Position numbers and translations under genes: made by a program
Notes under the pieces: generated by a model
Told to the model about the DNA's origin: nothing
Databases searched by the model: none
The model's input: only the letters and a program-made list of their open reading frames with translations
Source of the DNA: Spirochaetaceae bacterium
GTDB taxonomy: Bacteria > Spirochaetota > Spirochaetia > Treponematales > Breznakiellaceae
Length of the DNA stretch: 6,762 bases
Direction: 5' to 3'
Assembly: GCA_031269165.1 (NCBI GenBank)
Contig: JAISZQ010000257.1
Coordinates: forward strand, 1 to 6,762
In this document: positions 1-4,930 of the stretch, one piece after another
Position numbering within the stretch: the stretch's first letter is position 1
Layout of the letters: each line of letters starts with the position of its first letter

Positions 1-24
1 TTTGGAACAGCAACCTTTAAAAAC

Positions 25-79
25 GTAGTTTCGCAAGGCTAAAGCCATGCTTTAACTAGGCTTTAGCCTGAGAAACTAC
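25..79. repeat. Long imperfect palindrome
   Basis: GTAGTTTC (25-32) pairs with GAAACTAC (72-79), and AGGCTAAAGCC (36-46) pairs with GGCTTTAGCCT (59-69). Together they form a stem of about 21 bp with one small bulge and a 12-nt loop. No T-run follows the stem, so it does not look like a classical intrinsic terminator. It may be a dispersed intergenic repeat, or it may sit at the end of a gene lying left of the window. The pairing is seen directly; the role is unknown. Confidence 0.75.
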
Positions 80-120
80 ATGAGCCTGTCAAAACTAACC
101 GAGTTTTGGAACAGGCTCAT
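80..120. repeat. Hairpin with GAGCCTGT/ACAGGCTC ends
   Basis: ATGAGCCTGT (80-89) pairs with ACAGGCTCAT (111-120), and CAAAACT (90-96) pairs with AGTTTTG (102-108). This gives a 17-bp stem with a 2-nt bulge and a 5-nt loop. The outer GAGCCTGT/ACAGGCTC arms match the terminal repeats of the larger element at 4732-4902. Bases 1-9 repeat the TTTGGAACA found at 105-113. This looks like a small, possibly deleted, member of the same repeat family. Confidence 0.65.
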
Positions 121-123
121 TAT

Positions 124-153
124 GCATTATCAATTTTCCATTCGCGCGTAGCG
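124..153 (-). repeat. Degenerate copy of dispersed GGATAATGG-type repeat
   Basis: Read on the minus strand this segment contains CGCGCGAATGG, then AAAATTGATAATG. These are building blocks of the 40-bp repeat at 2075-2114 and 2264-2303, but rearranged and shortened. Like those copies it sits beside a GC-rich GCGCG stretch. It is probably a decayed or partial member of the same intergenic family. Confidence 0.5.
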
Positions 154-468
154 CGCAACGGTTCCCCTTTCCATCACTATCAGCCAAACAGTACGATTAC
201 CGATGCCGAAGAACGAGAGGCCCGCTCAACGGCACCCATCCCACGACAATCGATACCGAAGAACGCTTACAGAAGTCTGTTTTTGTGCTAGGATAGGGGT
301 ATTGAATCGGGCAAACATGACTGAACAGGAAGCGTGGAAACGGGACGGCCTCTTTACCCGCACCGATCCAGAATTTGGCACCAATGGCACGGGAACGAAT
401 CGCCGCCTCATGGCAAGGAAAATAGATACGAGAACGCGCTTATACGTTGAGGCGTTTTAATAAAGAAA

Positions 469-2067
469 ATGCAAAAGATTTTAATCGTCGATGATGAGTA
501 TATCGTTCGCTTGGGGTTGAAGACCATTGTGGACTGGGCCGGGTTTGGCTATGCGGTCGCGGGGGAAGCGGCTAACGGCAAAGAGGCGTTTGATTTTTTG
601 CAGCACAATCCGGTTGACGTGATTTTAACCGACATCAAAATGCCGGTCATGGACGGGCTTGAGCTTACCCGAAAGATACGGGCGACAGACAAAAAAGTCC
701 GCATCATCATTTTAAGCCATTACGATGAATTTTCTTATGCTCAGGAAGCGGTAAAACTGGGCGCGTTCCGCTACATTCTGAAATCGGAACTGACAAAGAC
801 CAATCTGGAAAACGTGCTCAAATCCCTGCATCTTGATGCGGACGTTTCTCCCGTTTCCGCCCTTTCGCCTATGGCGGAACAGAAGGGGGAAAAGTATCTG
901 GAGGCGTTTATCAACGAAGAGATGCTGCCTTCGTTTTCGAGGCATTTGACAAACGAAAAAGAAGACGCGGGAAAAGCCGTGTATGCCCCGCCCCCGGGAA
1001 CGAATGAGTGGGTCGTGCTCAGCGTTTCGTGCAGGAGTACCGCGCTTCTCGACGAGGCGAAGGAAAAATTTCCCAAAACCTTGAAGGTTCTCTTTGAAGA
1101 CGCTTTTGAAAAAGTGACGGGGAAAGGCCGCTATTATGATGATCATTACCAGTTTGCGGCGGTTGTGACTATGGCAATTCCGAAAGACGCCGATACAGGC
1201 GTGTTCCTTCACGAAAAGACCTATAACCCGTGTTTGCGGATTGTCAAAACGATCCGCCGCTATTACGGCGTGAATCTTTTTATCGGCATAAGCGCTCCGG
1301 GAAAAAGGGAGGATTGGTGGAGGCTTTTGCGGGAAGCCCACAAAGCCCGTGTTGACTGTTATTTTTCCCGGAAACTGTTTGTGGGCGTTTTCAGCGGCGA
1401 TATGGCCGGGGGATCTCAGAAACGCGGTCTCGTGAGTTATACAAAACTTGTCGCGTTGATCGACGCCAACCAAAAAGACGCTATGCTTGAATATATCCGG
1501 CAAATATTCCACGGGCTTCGCAAAAGCAAGGATTACGCCGCAGTAGACAGCGCTTTTGGTGATTTTCTTTCGGTCGGGAAACTGATCCATGAAAAATATC
1601 AACTGGAGGAAGAAGCGTCGTTAAACGAAAACAAATTCAAACACGACGCGTTCTTCGATATGCCTTTTATCGACGATACCGAAATCTATATCTATGAATT
1701 GTTTTTATCGCTCCTTTCCGCCAAGCAAAACGGCAAGGCGGGTTATTCCCATATCGTGAAAAAATGTATTGATTATATTGAAGAAAACTTTGAACACAAC
1801 ATCGGCTTGTCCGAAGCGGCAAAATACGCCGAGGTGAGCCAGAGTTATCTTTCGTTTATGTTCAAGCAGGAAACCGGCGTTAATTTCAACGCCGCCCTTA
1901 CGCAATACCGGATTGAAAAAGCCAAGCACTTGCTTCTTGGTACAAGCCTCAAAATATACCAAGTCGCGGAACGGGTCGGCTTTTCAAACCCCTACTATTT
2001 CAGCAAGGTATTCCGGGAAATATCCGGTTACACCTGCAAAGAATACCGCGACCGGGAAGGAAAATAG
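469..2067 (+). CDS. YesN-type response regulator, AraC-family DNA-binding
   Basis: This 532-residue protein is a two-component response regulator that should act as a cytoplasmic transcription factor once phosphorylated. The N-terminal receiver domain (residues about 2-120) has the full active-site set: acidic D8-D9 in IVDDE, phospho-acceptor D55 in LTDIKMP, S83 in ILSHYDEF, and K105 in YILKS. The central part (about 140-400) is poorly conserved. The stretch around residues 268-290 (NLFIGIS followed by an EA-containing helix) resembles the degenerate GGDEF/CdaR-like domain seen in many YesN proteins. The C-terminus (about 431-529) is an AraC double helix-turn-helix, with helices near 448-470 and 496-521 and the typical GFSNPYYFSKVFRE motif. 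The ATG start is fixed by the canonical MQKILIVDDE beginning, although no good Shine-Dalgarno sequence precedes it. The family usually pairs with a YesM-type membrane histidine kinase and controls sugar uptake or utilisation genes. No kinase lies in the window, so target and signal are unknown. Confidence 0.95.
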   Translation: MQKILIVDDEYIVRLGLKTIVDWAGFGYAVAGEAANGKEAFDFLQHNPVDVILTDIKMPVMDGLELTRKIRATDKKVRIIILSHYDEFSYAQEAVKLGAFRYILKSELTKTNLENVLKSLHLDADVSPVSALSPMAEQKGEKYLEAFINEEMLPSFSRHLTNEKEDAGKAVYAPPPGTNEWVVLSVSCRSTALLDEAKEKFPKTLKVLFEDAFEKVTGKGRYYDDHYQFAAVVTMAIPKDADTGVFLHEKTYNPCLRIVKTIRRYYGVNLFIGISAPGKREDWWRLLREAHKARVDCYFSRKLFVGVFSGDMAGGSQKRGLVSYTKLVALIDANQKDAMLEYIRQIFHGLRKSKDYAAVDSAFGDFLSVGKLIHEKYQLEEEASLNENKFKHDAFFDMPFIDDTEIYIYELFLSLLSAKQNGKAGYSHIVKKCIDYIEENFEHNIGLSEAAKYAEVSQSYLSFMFKQETGVNFNAALTQYRIEKAKHLLLGTSLKIYQVAERVGFSNPYYFSKVFREISGYTCKEYRDREGK

Positions 2068-2074
2068 CGCGCGT

Positions 2075-2114
2075 GGTGCGCGAATGGATAATGGAGAATT
2101 GATAATGGAAAATG
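2075..2114 (+). repeat. 40-bp direct repeat, copy A
   Basis: The 40 bases beginning GGTGCGCGAATGG and ending ATGGAAAATG recur identically at 2264-2303. The interior alternates GATAATGG and GAGAATTGATAATGG blocks. It is followed by GCGTCGTG, where the second copy is followed by TCGTG, so similarity continues slightly beyond the exact match. Its position after a stop codon suggests a dispersed intergenic repeat. Confidence 0.85.
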
Positions 2115-2151
2115 GCGTCGTGAAGATCGTCCTAGCGCGGCGTGGCGAGGC

Positions 2152-2250
2152 CGTCATTGCGAGAAGCGGAGCGACGAAGCAATCTAGACAAAGAAGCCTC
2201 TCACGCTGGATTGCTTCGCCCGCTCTAACGAGCGGCCCGCTCGCAATGGC
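2152..2250. repeat. Imperfect hairpin element (GTCATTGCGAG family)
   Basis: The outer arms GTCATTGCGAG (2153-2163) and CTCGCAATGGC (2240-2250) pair with one mismatch. The inner arms CGAAGCAATC (2175-2184) and GATTGCTTCG (2209-2218) pair perfectly. The right arm carries an extra small hairpin, CCGCTC-TAAC-GAGCGG (2220-2235). The element belongs to the same family as the one at 6679-6762. Elements beginning GTCATTGCGAG and containing GAAGCAATC are widespread as intergenic repeats in many bacterial genomes. No protein is encoded. Confidence 0.85.
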
Positions 2251-2263
2251 AGGCGGGGCGCGC

Positions 2264-2303
2264 GGTGCGCGAATGGATAATGGAGAATTGATAATGGAAA
2301 ATG
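2264..2303 (+). repeat. 40-bp direct repeat, copy B
   Basis: This is identical over 40 bases to copy A at 2075-2114, 189 bp downstream, in the same orientation. The two copies bracket the hairpin element at 2152-2250. Perfect identity in non-coding DNA implies recent duplication, recombination or insertion. Confidence 0.85.
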
Positions 2304-2341
2304 TCGTGTTTTGAACGCTGGGCGTTCCCCTCCTATCCTAT

Positions 2342-2375
2342 CATTTTCCATTTTCCATTTATCATTATCCATTCC
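2342..2375 (-). repeat. Inverted, diverged copy of the 40-bp repeat
   Basis: On the minus strand this reads as GGAATGGATAATGATAAATGG followed by two AAAATGG-type blocks. That matches the GGATAATGG/GATAATGGAAAATG content of copies A and B, with internal changes. It lies about 38 bp downstream of copy B in the opposite orientation, so the two could pair in RNA or single-stranded DNA. Its end is followed by a GC-rich stem and then the ferredoxin promoter. Confidence 0.6.
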
Positions 2376-2402
2376 CCGCAGGGGCGGGGCGCGCGCGAGG
2401 TA

Positions 2403-2431
2403 TTGACAAGCGGCGCGACAGGCGATAAACT
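2403..2431 (+). promoter_or_regulatory. Probable sigma-70 promoter of the ferredoxin gene
   Basis: A perfect -35 hexamer TTGACA (2403-2408) is followed after 17 bp by TAAACT (2426-2431), a 4-of-6 match to the -10 consensus. Transcription would begin near 2438, leaving a leader of about 23 nt that contains the GGAGG ribosome site (2450-2454), 6 nt before the ATG at 2461. Confidence 0.6.
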
Positions 2432-2460
2432 TAAAATACATATTTTTTTGGAGGATTGAA

Positions 2461-2631
2461 ATGGCGTACAAAATTACTGACGAGTGTGTGAATTGCGGGG
2501 CCTGTGAGGATGCGTGTCCAAACGAAGCGATAAGCGAGAAGGACGAACGCCGTGTAATCGATGCGGATAAGTGTGTCGATTGCGGCGCCTGCGAGTCGGA
2601 GTGTCCGTCTTCGGCCATTCTAGCGGCATAA
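2461..2631 (+). CDS. 2[4Fe-4S] ferredoxin
   Basis: This 56-residue protein is a small bacterial (clostridial-type) ferredoxin, a soluble cytoplasmic electron carrier. It has two CxxCxxCxxxCP motifs: C9, C12, C15 and C19 in the first, and C38, C41, C44 and C48 in the second. Each motif supplies three cysteines to one cluster and one to the other. Length and acidic composition fit the family. A strong ribosome site (GGAGG, 2450-2454) and a good promoter precede the ATG. It would serve low-potential redox enzymes such as pyruvate:ferredoxin oxidoreductase or hydrogenase, which points to an anaerobic host, but no partner enzyme is encoded nearby. A GC-rich hairpin downstream (2652-2680) may end its transcript, making it monocistronic. 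Confidence 0.95.
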   Translation: MAYKITDECVNCGACEDACPNEAISEKDERRVIDADKCVDCGACESECPSSAILAA

Positions 2632-2648
2632 CATCGTCGGCAGGAAGT

Positions 2649-3602
2649 GTGGCGCCCGCAGGCAGTGCGCTTGCGGGCGCGTTTCTTGTTTCCTTTCTGC
2701 TCGGGGCGGCCATCGCGGTTTCTGCCCAGTCTCCCGTTTCTTTTCCCGTGATCAAGCGTTTGGGAGCGGGTGATGTTGTATTCAGGCAGTATGGGGATGA
2801 TGTCCGTGAAGGCCGCCGCGTCTTTACCTCGACAGCGGGTAACCGGCCGGGGCAGAGGCTTTCTCCGGCGGATTGGGCCGAGCGTCTTTCCATTTACGCC
2901 TACACGACCCGCGAGGACGATGTCGTTGACGATACCGTGCGGGGAATTGCCGCCCGGTGTAACGTTACCCAGGCGAGCATCGCCACCCTGAACCACATTG
3001 TTCACGACGACGGTATCGGCGAGCGGACGATGTTGTTGCCCACGGTTTCCGGCATTTTTGTCCCGCATGATCCCGCCTCCGACATGGAACGCCTTTTGTT
3101 CTCAGCGCGAAATGCGGAAGACGGCGTTACCATCACCGTTGCCGGTACGCAATACCTCTTCTTTCCCGGCGATGACTTTTCCCCTACCGAGCGGTCGTTT
3201 TTCTTGTCCGGGGGCCGGTTTCAGTTTCCGTTACGCAGTTACACCGTTACCTCGCGTTTCGGCTCGCGGGTGAGCCCCATCTCAGGCGCGGTCCGGTTTC
3301 ACGGTGGGCTCGATCTCGCCGCGCCTATGGGCACAGACGTGTATGCCGCCGGGGAAGGCGTGGTCGCCGAATGTGGGGAAAACGCGGTCTACGGCACATT
3401 TGTCATCGTCCGGCATGACGCTCTCTGGACGAGTCTCTACGGCCATCTCTCGGCGGTCCTCGTCAAACAGGGCGAGAAAATCGAGAAGGGAAAGACCCTC
3501 GGCAAAGTCGGCTCGACCGGACAATCAACCGGCCCGCATCTGCACTTTGAACTCAGGCAGAACGGCAAGGCGGCGGACCCCCAGACGTTACTGAGGCGTT
3601 GA
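2649..3602 (+). CDS. Secreted LysM/M23-family metallopeptidase
   Basis: This is probably an exported peptidoglycan hydrolase (M23, lysostaphin/LytM type) that cuts peptide cross-bridges in the cell wall. Numbered from the GTG at 2649 (317 residues), residues about 6-26 form a hydrophobic signal segment ending VSA, with likely cleavage before Q27. A LysM-like peptidoglycan-binding segment spans about 84-137. The M23 domain occupies about 195-312. The zinc ligands are intact: H218 and D222 in HGGLD and H299 in HLH, with catalytic histidines H266 (LYGHLS) and H297. The start is uncertain. GTG 2649 has a close AGGA (2642-2645) and avoids overlapping the ferredoxin, but the signal peptide then lacks a basic N-terminus. 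In-frame GTGs at 2601 and 2571 would overlap the ferredoxin gene; the latter adds an arginine-rich N-terminus but has no ribosome site. With all ligands present it is probably an active enzyme, not an EnvC-like activator. Confidence 0.88.
   Translation: MAPAGSALAGAFLVSFLLGAAIAVSAQSPVSFPVIKRLGAGDVVFRQYGDDVREGRRVFTSTAGNRPGQRLSPADWAERLSIYAYTTREDDVVDDTVRGIAARCNVTQASIATLNHIVHDDGIGERTMLLPTVSGIFVPHDPASDMERLLFSARNAEDGVTITVAGTQYLFFPGDDFSPTERSFFLSGGRFQFPLRSYTVTSRFGSRVSPISGAVRFHGGLDLAAPMGTDVYAAGEGVVAECGENAVYGTFVIVRHDALWTSLYGHLSAVLVKQGEKIEKGKTLGKVGSTGQSTGPHLHFELRQNGKAADPQTLLRR
2652..2680 (+). terminator. Possible intrinsic terminator after the ferredoxin
   Basis: GCGCCCGCA (2652-2660) and TGCGGGCGC (2672-2680) form a perfect 9-bp GC stem with an 11-nt loop, followed by G and the T-rich TTTCTTGTTTCC. 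It starts 21 bp after the ferredoxin stop codon. It also lies inside the presumed signal-peptide coding region of the peptidase gene, so it may act as an attenuator, or the stem may simply reflect coding of Ala/Gly residues. The T-run is interrupted, which lowers confidence. Confidence 0.45.
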
Positions 3603-3637
3603 ACCGTATCGTAACACGGCCGCCACAGCATCGCGCC

Positions 3638-4699
3638 TCAACGCGGGATGCCGTCGAACTCACGTTGAAAAGAAATCTCCTGTATCTCTCCGGCAAAAAG
3701 ATTCTCACCGGTTTCTGAAATCATCTGTTTGTCCCCTGATGAAAGGGCAGTAAAGGGAGTGATGACGAGCCTTTTGCCGTCTTTTTTCCATTTGGCTTGT
3801 AGGCGTCCTTTCAGCAAAATCGTGGGATGCACAATGCCGGAATTAGTGGTTACCGCTGGCTTAAACTGTTCTTCCATTATGCGGGAACGGTCTCTGTAGC
3901 CCATAACAAGCTGGTCAAACCCGGCAAGGTATACGCAAGGGGGAATATCTCCCGCAGAGGGAAGTGTTCCTATGTAAAAATAGTCTTTTCCCTCAAGCGA
4001 AACGCTTTGCGAGCTTATTTCAAACCGGCTCATAAGGGCGCTGATATCCCGCCGTTTGTAGCCGGTAAAGTACACACAGTCCTCAATAGACGCGGGACCG
4101 AAAGCCTGAAAATAACGGCGCAACAGAATAGCGCGCGCCTCGTCCGACTCCAGCCATTGAATGTTCTCGCAGGGTACGAATTCCTTCGCCGTGCCGCATT
4201 GATAGGCGATAAGTCCGCGCCGGCTCATCTCGTACAGAACGCCACCCCAGCCGTGAAACACCTTTCCTTCTTCCTCCGCGCTTATGCCTTTTTCACGGCA
4301 CTGTTCCTTGATGGCTTCCCGCCGACAGACTCCCTCGCTGATTTGTTCCATTATGAAATCCACCCAATAGCGCAGGCGACCGGCTTCCAGTCCCCAGGCG
4401 TTATGCCACTCTTCCGGCAAGCCCTGTGCGGAAAGGAACAGTCCCAGTTCCTTTTCCAATATCACGTGAAGGGTTCCCCGGAGCGTCCAGGTTTTTACCA
4501 GCCCTTCCTTCCAGTGTTTTTCGTCAAAATCGCTCCCCCGAATCCGCAGGGCGTATTTCGGGTTATTGGCAAACTGAGACTGCAAACCGCAGAGGTCTGA
4601 GACGACTTTTTTACAGGGCGCTTTTTTGAGAAGATGCTGGTTGTGCAGGGAAGCGAAAAGGAGTTCGTTTTTATGGATGAGCATGGACAAGTCTAACAT
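3638..4699 (-). CDS. Winged-helix DNA-binding protein, AlkZ/YcaQ-like
   Basis: This 353-residue protein resembles the winged helix DNA-binding family (Pfam AlkZ-like, formerly HTH_42/DUF1006). The family includes the DNA glycosylases AlkZ and YcaQ/AlkX, which remove bulky or cross-linked alkylated bases, but most members are uncharacterised. Visible hallmarks are GLQSQ (Q40 and Q42, at the site of the QxQ catalytic pair of AlkZ), the TWTLRGTLHV segment (R74, H78), a middle WLESDEARAILLRRYFQAFGPAS segment starting near residue 180, and a C-terminal GRLQAKWKKDG stretch. No signal peptide or membrane segment is seen. The start is weakly supported: neither the ATG at 4699 nor the in-frame ATG at 4684 has a good ribosome site. 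It lies downstream of the kinase gene on the same strand, separated by a repeat element, and converges with the peptidase gene, leaving 35 bp between their stop codons. Repair activity is inference from the family. Confidence 0.82.
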   Translation of the reverse strand: MLDLSMLIHKNELLFASLHNQHLLKKAPCKKVVSDLCGLQSQFANNPKYALRIRGSDFDEKHWKEGLVKTWTLRGTLHVILEKELGLFLSAQGLPEEWHNAWGLEAGRLRYWVDFIMEQISEGVCRREAIKEQCREKGISAEEEGKVFHGWGGVLYEMSRRGLIAYQCGTAKEFVPCENIQWLESDEARAILLRRYFQAFGPASIEDCVYFTGYKRRDISALMSRFEISSQSVSLEGKDYFYIGTLPSAGDIPPCVYLAGFDQLVMGYRDRSRIMEEQFKPAVTTNSGIVHPTILLKGRLQAKWKKDGKRLVITPFTALSSGDKQMISETGENLFAGEIQEISFQREFDGIPR

Positions 4700-4731
4700 G
4701 GCTGTCTGCGATGTGCAAGCCGTGTTACCTT

Positions 4732-4902
4732 AGAGCCTGTTCAGAATCTCAGCAAAAAGGGGGAACGGCAACAGGTTGCCGCGTCTCCCCCTCGCTCCGG
4801 TCTTGCGCCCTACGCTACCCCCTCTACGGGGGTTTGCCACCCCCGTAACGCCCCCGAATCACAGCGGAGGCGGACATCCTGCGGGGTTTTTGAACAGGCT
4901 CT
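4732..4902. mobile_element. 171-bp element with 12-bp terminal inverted repeats
   Basis: AGAGCCTGTTCA (4732-4743) and TGAACAGGCTCT (4891-4902) are perfect 12-bp inverted repeats, with TTA on the outside of each GAG/CTC end (4730-4732 and 4902-4904). The interior is GC-rich and structured. GGGGG...CGGCAAC pairs with GTTGCCG...CCCCC (4759-4791), and TACGGGGG (4825-4832) pairs with CCCCCGTA (4840-4847). It encodes no credible protein. Related ends occur at 80-120 and 6569-6605. The layout resembles a non-autonomous miniature inverted-repeat element. Mobility is inferred and no transposase is present in the window. Confidence 0.6.
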
Positions 4903-4904
4903 TA

Positions 4905-4920
4905 GCGGCTGAGGAGCCGC
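4905..4920 (-). other. Small hairpin after the kinase gene
   Basis: GCGGCT (4905-4910) and AGCCGC (4915-4920) form a 6-bp stem with a 4-nt GAGG loop, 11 bp past the kinase stop codon. Read on the minus strand, no T-run follows. It is therefore at best a weak or factor-assisted transcription end, and read-through to the winged-helix gene is possible. Confidence 0.35.
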
Positions 4921-4930
4921 CGCCCGCTCT

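Larger units (their letters stand above)
1..468. other. Gene-free leader region with repeats
   Basis: No convincing gene is seen in these 468 bases. The first 120 bases are two adjacent palindromes, and a degenerate copy of a dispersed repeat lies at about 124-153; these are listed separately. The rest holds a near-exact pair of 15-mers: CGATGCCGAAGAACG at 201-215 and CGATACCGAAGAACG at 251-265 (14 of 15 identical, 50 bp apart). Short open frames here, including an 85-codon one ending at 460, have basic, low-complexity products with no family resemblance I recognise. No strong promoter for the downstream regulator gene was found. A possible 5-bp stem (AACGC 433-437 with GCGTT 452-456, followed by T-rich sequence) is too weak to call a terminator. 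Confidence 0.6.
2068..2402. other. Gene-free repeat cluster
   Basis: No gene is visible between the regulator and the ferredoxin promoter. The region is almost entirely repeats: a 40-bp repeat, a hairpin element, an identical 40-bp repeat, then a diverged inverted copy and a small GC-rich stem (CCCCGC 2374-2379 with GCGGGG 2384-2389). The first repeat begins directly after the regulator stop codon, so any terminator for the regulator must be formed by this repeat DNA. No stem followed by a T-run was seen. Confidence 0.7.

Noticed and set aside
203..460. 85-codon open frame ending 8 bp before the regulator start
   Set aside because: It begins within repeat-flanked DNA, has no ribosome site or recognisable domain, and does not resemble the C-terminus of a histidine kinase. 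Its composition is consistent with a chance open frame.
712..1602. Long minus-strand open frame opposite the response regulator
   Set aside because: It is a shadow of the regulator gene. The plus-strand product has clear receiver and AraC domains, and the minus-strand product matches nothing known.
2067..2400. CRISPR array
   Set aside because: Repeats occur, but there are only two identical copies and one inverted relative, with no regular spacers and no cas genes.
2184..3068. Minus-strand open frame covering repeats, ferredoxin and peptidase N-terminus
   Set aside because: It crosses the repeat cluster and two well-supported plus-strand genes. Its product is arginine-rich and lacks any domain.
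3592..3640. Possible bidirectional terminator between the convergent peptidase and winged-helix genes
   Set aside because: TGAGGCG (3592-3598) and CGCCTCA (3634-3640) pair, but the loop is 35 nt and no T-runs flank the stem. It also overlaps both coding ends.
3827..4600. 257-codon plus-strand open frame opposite the winged-helix gene
   Set aside because: It is an antisense shadow of a gene with recognisable family motifs and has no family features of its own.
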